A stretch of 60,029 nucleotides of DNA from Isoptericola variabilis (GTDB lineage: Bacteria > Actinomycetota > Actinomycetes > Actinomycetales > Cellulomonadaceae). Position 1 is the stretch's first letter. Every line of letters begins with the position of its first letter. Made by a program: the position numbers and the translations under genes. The stretch spans positions 1 to 60,029 of the forward strand of contig NZ_LWGM01000001.1 in NCBI RefSeq assembly GCF_001750215.1, written 5' to 3'. Positions 57,693-60,029 of this stretch are shown one piece after another. Below the pieces are notes generated by a model. It was not told the DNA's origin. It was given only the letters and a program-made list of their open reading frames with translations, and did not search any database.

Positions 57693-58651
57693 CAGTAGCG
57701 CACCTCCCGACGCCGGAACCAGCCGAGCTGGAGGAGGCTGACGGCCAGGACGATCGCGACGAGCACCCAGGAGATCGCCGTCGCCGAGCCCATGTCGTAG
57801 TCCTCGAACCCGCGGGCGTAGACGAGCATGACGAGCGGCTCGGTGCGGAAGAACGGTCCGCCGCCGGTCATGACGTACATCTGGTCGAACGCCTGGAAGG
57901 CGAAGATGACCGCGATGATCGTGACGAACATCGTCGTGTTGCTCAGCAGCGGCAGGGTGACGTGCCAGAACCGCCGCCAGGCACCGGCACCGTCGACCCG
58001 CGCCGCCTCGAGCACGTCGCGGGGCACGGACTGCAGCCCGGCCAGGAACATCACCATGAAGAAGCCGACGTTGCGCCAGATGCCGACGACCATCACCGCC
58101 GGCATCGCCAGGGCGGGGTCCCGCAGGCCGTTGCCGGTGGGCACGCCTACGGCGTCGAGCCAGGCGATGACCGCACCGACCTGCGGGTCGAACAGGAACG
58201 ACCACGCGATCGACGTGATGCTCAGCGACGCGACGAACGGCAGGAACAGCGCGGTGCGGAAGAACTCGCGGCCGCGGATCGCGCGGTCGAGCACCACCGC
58301 CAGCGCGAGGGCGAGGACGACGGAGACGGGCGTCGTCACCGCCGCGTAGACGAGCGTGTTGACCAGCGCGCCGTGGAATCGCTCGTCGTCCCCCAGGTCC
58401 CGGTAGTTCTCCAGGCCGACGAACTCGCCGGCGTTGATCAGCCCGGCGTCGGTCAGGGAGATCCAGGCCGAGCTGAGCATCGGCCAGACGACGAAGACGA
58501 CCAGGACGAGCAAGGCCGGGGCGAGGAAGCCCAGCGCGGCCCGGGCGCGGCGCCGCTCGAGCCCGCCGGGCCGGCGCCGCACGGGGGCGGCCCCGACCCG
58601 GCCGGACGGCGGTCCGGACGGTGCCTGCAGGGCAGGCGTGGATGTGGTCAC
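57692..58651 (-). CDS. Sugar ABC transporter permease, MalF type
   Basis: This 319-aa protein has a Pro/Arg-rich N-terminus, six helices and the EAA loop DVLEAARVDGAGAWRRFWHVTLPLLSN. It starts at GTG 58649-58651, 7 bp after the solute-binding protein stop, and forms the channel with the next permease. No ATPase gene is in the operon. Confidence 0.93.
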   Translation of the reverse strand: MTTSTPALQAPSGPPSGRVGAAPVRRRPGGLERRRARAALGFLAPALLVLVVFVVWPMLSSAWISLTDAGLINAGEFVGLENYRDLGDDERFHGALVNTLVYAAVTTPVSVVLALALAVVLDRAIRGREFFRTALFLPFVASLSITSIAWSFLFDPQVGAVIAWLDAVGVPTGNGLRDPALAMPAVMVVGIWRNVGFFMVMFLAGLQSVPRDVLEAARVDGAGAWRRFWHVTLPLLSNTTMFVTIIAVIFAFQAFDQMYVMTGGGPFFRTEPLVMLVYARGFEDYDMGSATAISWVLVAIVLAVSLLQLGWFRRREVRY

Positions 58652-58658
58652 CGTCGGC

Positions 58659-59927
58659 TCAGTCCTGCAGCAGGGCGTCGATCTGGTCGGACGCTTCCGG
58701 CATGAGGTCGGCGGCCGTGCCTTCGTCGGCGGTGATGCGTTGGATCGTCGGGACGACGACGTCCGTGTCGATCTGCGAGTAGTTCTCGAGCCCGCCGAGG
58801 TAGAACCGCGAGTTGGTCTCGCCGGCGAACGCCTCGGCGGTGGGGTTCTCGGCGAGCGCCGACGGGTCGATGGTCGAGAGGTTCGGCGGGTAGCCCGTGC
58901 TCACCGACCAGAACGTCTGGGACTCCTCGGAGTTCCAGAACCGGGCGAAGGCGTACGCGGCCTCCTTCTCCGCGTCCGAGGCCTCGGCATTGAGGTGCAG
59001 GTTGGTGCTGATCGCCACCGACGTCTGCTCGGCGGCGCCGGCGGGCACAGGCGCGATGCCGTAGTCGAGGCCCGCTTCGGTGAAGCCGGCGGAAACCCAC
59101 GGGCCGTTGATGAGCATGGCGGCCTTGCCGGAACCGAACAGGTTGTCACCGTCGACGCCGTTCATGCCGACCGGGGAGACGCCCGGGTCGCGCATCAGCG
59201 TCGCCCAGCGGTCGACCGCCTCGATGCTCTCCGGATCGCCGAACGTCGACTCCGTCCGGTCGTCCGAGACGATTCCGCCGCCGTTGGCCCACATGAAGAC
59301 CGCCCAGGCGCTGGGCGCCTCCCGGTCGGCGATGGCGATGCCGTACTGGTCCTTCGCCGGGTCCGTCAGGGCCACGGCCGCGTCGGCCATCTCGTCCATC
59401 GTCGTCGGCGGGCCGGCCACGCCGGCCTCCTCGAACAGCGTCTTGTTCCAGTAGAGCATCGTCGGCGTAGCGCCGAACGGGATGCCGTACTGCTCACCCT
59501 CGTACGTCGTCGCCTCGAGGCTGGCCTGCGGCAGGGTCTCGGGGTCGGGGCCGTTTCCCTCGTAGAAGTCGTCGACGGGCTGGAAGACGCCCTGCTCGAC
59601 GAAGGACGGGACGAGCGAGGCGTCCAGCGTGACGAGCGTCGGCCCCTCGCCCGCCTGGTACGCCGGTAGCAGCGTGTCGGTGAGCACGTCGCCCGGCTGG
59701 ATCGTCATGTCGATCCGGTAGTCGTCCTGGGAGTCGTTGAACCGCTTGACGAGCTCCTCGACGAACGGGCGGTCGGAGGCCGTGTAGCTGTTCCAGAAGG
59801 TGATCGTGGTGACCCCGCCCTCCTCGGACCCGGTCGACGAGTCGCTGCCGCCGCTGCACGCCGCGAGGGCCAGTGCCAGGCCGGCGGCGAGGGGGACGGC
59901 GAGGGGGGACTTCTTGTGCAGTGCCAT
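58659..59927 (-). CDS. Extracellular sugar-binding lipoprotein (beta-glucoside importer)
   Basis: This 422-aa family-1 solute-binding protein has a lipobox (LALAAC, Cys24). The mature part opens TTITFWNSYTASDRPFVEELVKRFNDSQDDYRIDM and includes IPFGATPTMLYWNKTLFEEAGVAGPPTTMDEMADAAVAL. It is first in the four-gene operon ending with GH1. The ATG at 59925-59927 follows AAGGAGAGGCC. An upstream palindrome at 59966-59977 is the likely control site. Confidence 0.93.
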   Translation of the reverse strand: MALHKKSPLAVPLAAGLALALAACSGGSDSSTGSEEGGVTTITFWNSYTASDRPFVEELVKRFNDSQDDYRIDMTIQPGDVLTDTLLPAYQAGEGPTLVTLDASLVPSFVEQGVFQPVDDFYEGNGPDPETLPQASLEATTYEGEQYGIPFGATPTMLYWNKTLFEEAGVAGPPTTMDEMADAAVALTDPAKDQYGIAIADREAPSAWAVFMWANGGGIVSDDRTESTFGDPESIEAVDRWATLMRDPGVSPVGMNGVDGDNLFGSGKAAMLINGPWVSAGFTEAGLDYGIAPVPAGAAEQTSVAISTNLHLNAEASDAEKEAAYAFARFWNSEESQTFWSVSTGYPPNLSTIDPSALAENPTAEAFAGETNSRFYLGGLENYSQIDTDVVVPTIQRITADEGTAADLMPEASDQIDALLQD

Positions 59928-59965
59928 GGCCTCTCCTTTGAGGTGGGCGGTCGTGCTCGTAGTAG

Positions 59966-59977
59966 TACTACGTAGTA
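59966..59977. promoter_or_regulatory. Palindromic operator upstream of the GH1 operon
   Basis: TACTACGTAGTA is a perfect 12-bp palindrome, and overlapping GTAGTACTAC (59963-59972) is a second one. They lie about 40 bp upstream of the solute-binding protein start. A local GntR- or LacI-type repressor site is likely, but the regulator itself is not in the window. Confidence 0.5.
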
Positions 59978-60029
59978 ACTCCTCCGCGAGTCCGACCGTA
60001 CGGACCTTGGTGGACCGCCGTCAAGAGGG

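Overview
The window is high-GC DNA from an actinomycete, most likely a cellulose- or glycan-degrading member of the Micrococcales such as Cellulosimicrobium, Cellulomonas or Isoptericola. Reasons: very high G+C, many GTG starts, the conserved ndgR/leuCD/tRNA-Glu/tRNA-Gln block, and a high density of glycoside hydrolases and binding-protein-dependent sugar ABC transporters. The genus is inference.

Left flank, 1-8020 (core genome): a partial YeiH-type membrane transporter, tRNA-Gln and two tRNA-Glu, a 54-aa membrane peptide, the IclR regulator ndgR divergent from leuCD, an LLM-class flavin oxidoreductase, DUF1772 and DUF1697 genes, and lpdA.

Integrated island, about 8007-50820: a near-identical 117-bp direct repeat lies at 8007-8123 (the 3' end of lpdA plus its terminator) and at 50704-50820. 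A tyrosine integrase starts 79 bp inside the left copy, so I read the repeats as attL and attR of an island of about 42.8 kb. Its cargo falls into three blocks. (1) 9683-27614 is a polysaccharide-utilisation locus: heparinase II/III-type lyase, 2-hydroxyacid dehydrogenase, ABC importer, Tat-secreted clan GH-A hydrolase, ThuA-like protein, a DeoR/LacI hybrid regulator, DUF2264 protein, GH36 alpha-galactosidase and FAD oxidoreductase. (2) 28329-43977 is a second locus: MFS transporter, GH2 beta-galactosidase, amino-sugar kinase, ROK regulator, ABC importer, an alpha/alpha-toroid-like protein, SIS isomerase, NagB and GH95 fucosidase. It looks built for an amino-sugar, galactose and fucose containing glycan. 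(3) 44936-50482 is a visibly less GC-rich segment with a one-helix membrane protein and a two-gene PD-(D/E)xK nuclease plus Ski2-like helicase pair that resembles Hachiman antiphage defence. Copies of a small DUF2945/DUF3140 cassette sit at the joins: a broken one at 28052, an intact one at 44087, and an intact one just outside attR at 50994.

Right flank, 50821-60029: the third DUF2945/DUF3140 cassette, small hypothetical genes, an SRPBCC protein, an alpha/beta hydrolase divergent from a WYL regulator, a DUF1304 protein, and a four-gene ABC transporter plus GH1 operon for beta-glucosides.

No rRNA, CRISPR array, transposase, relaxase, excisionase or replication gene was seen.
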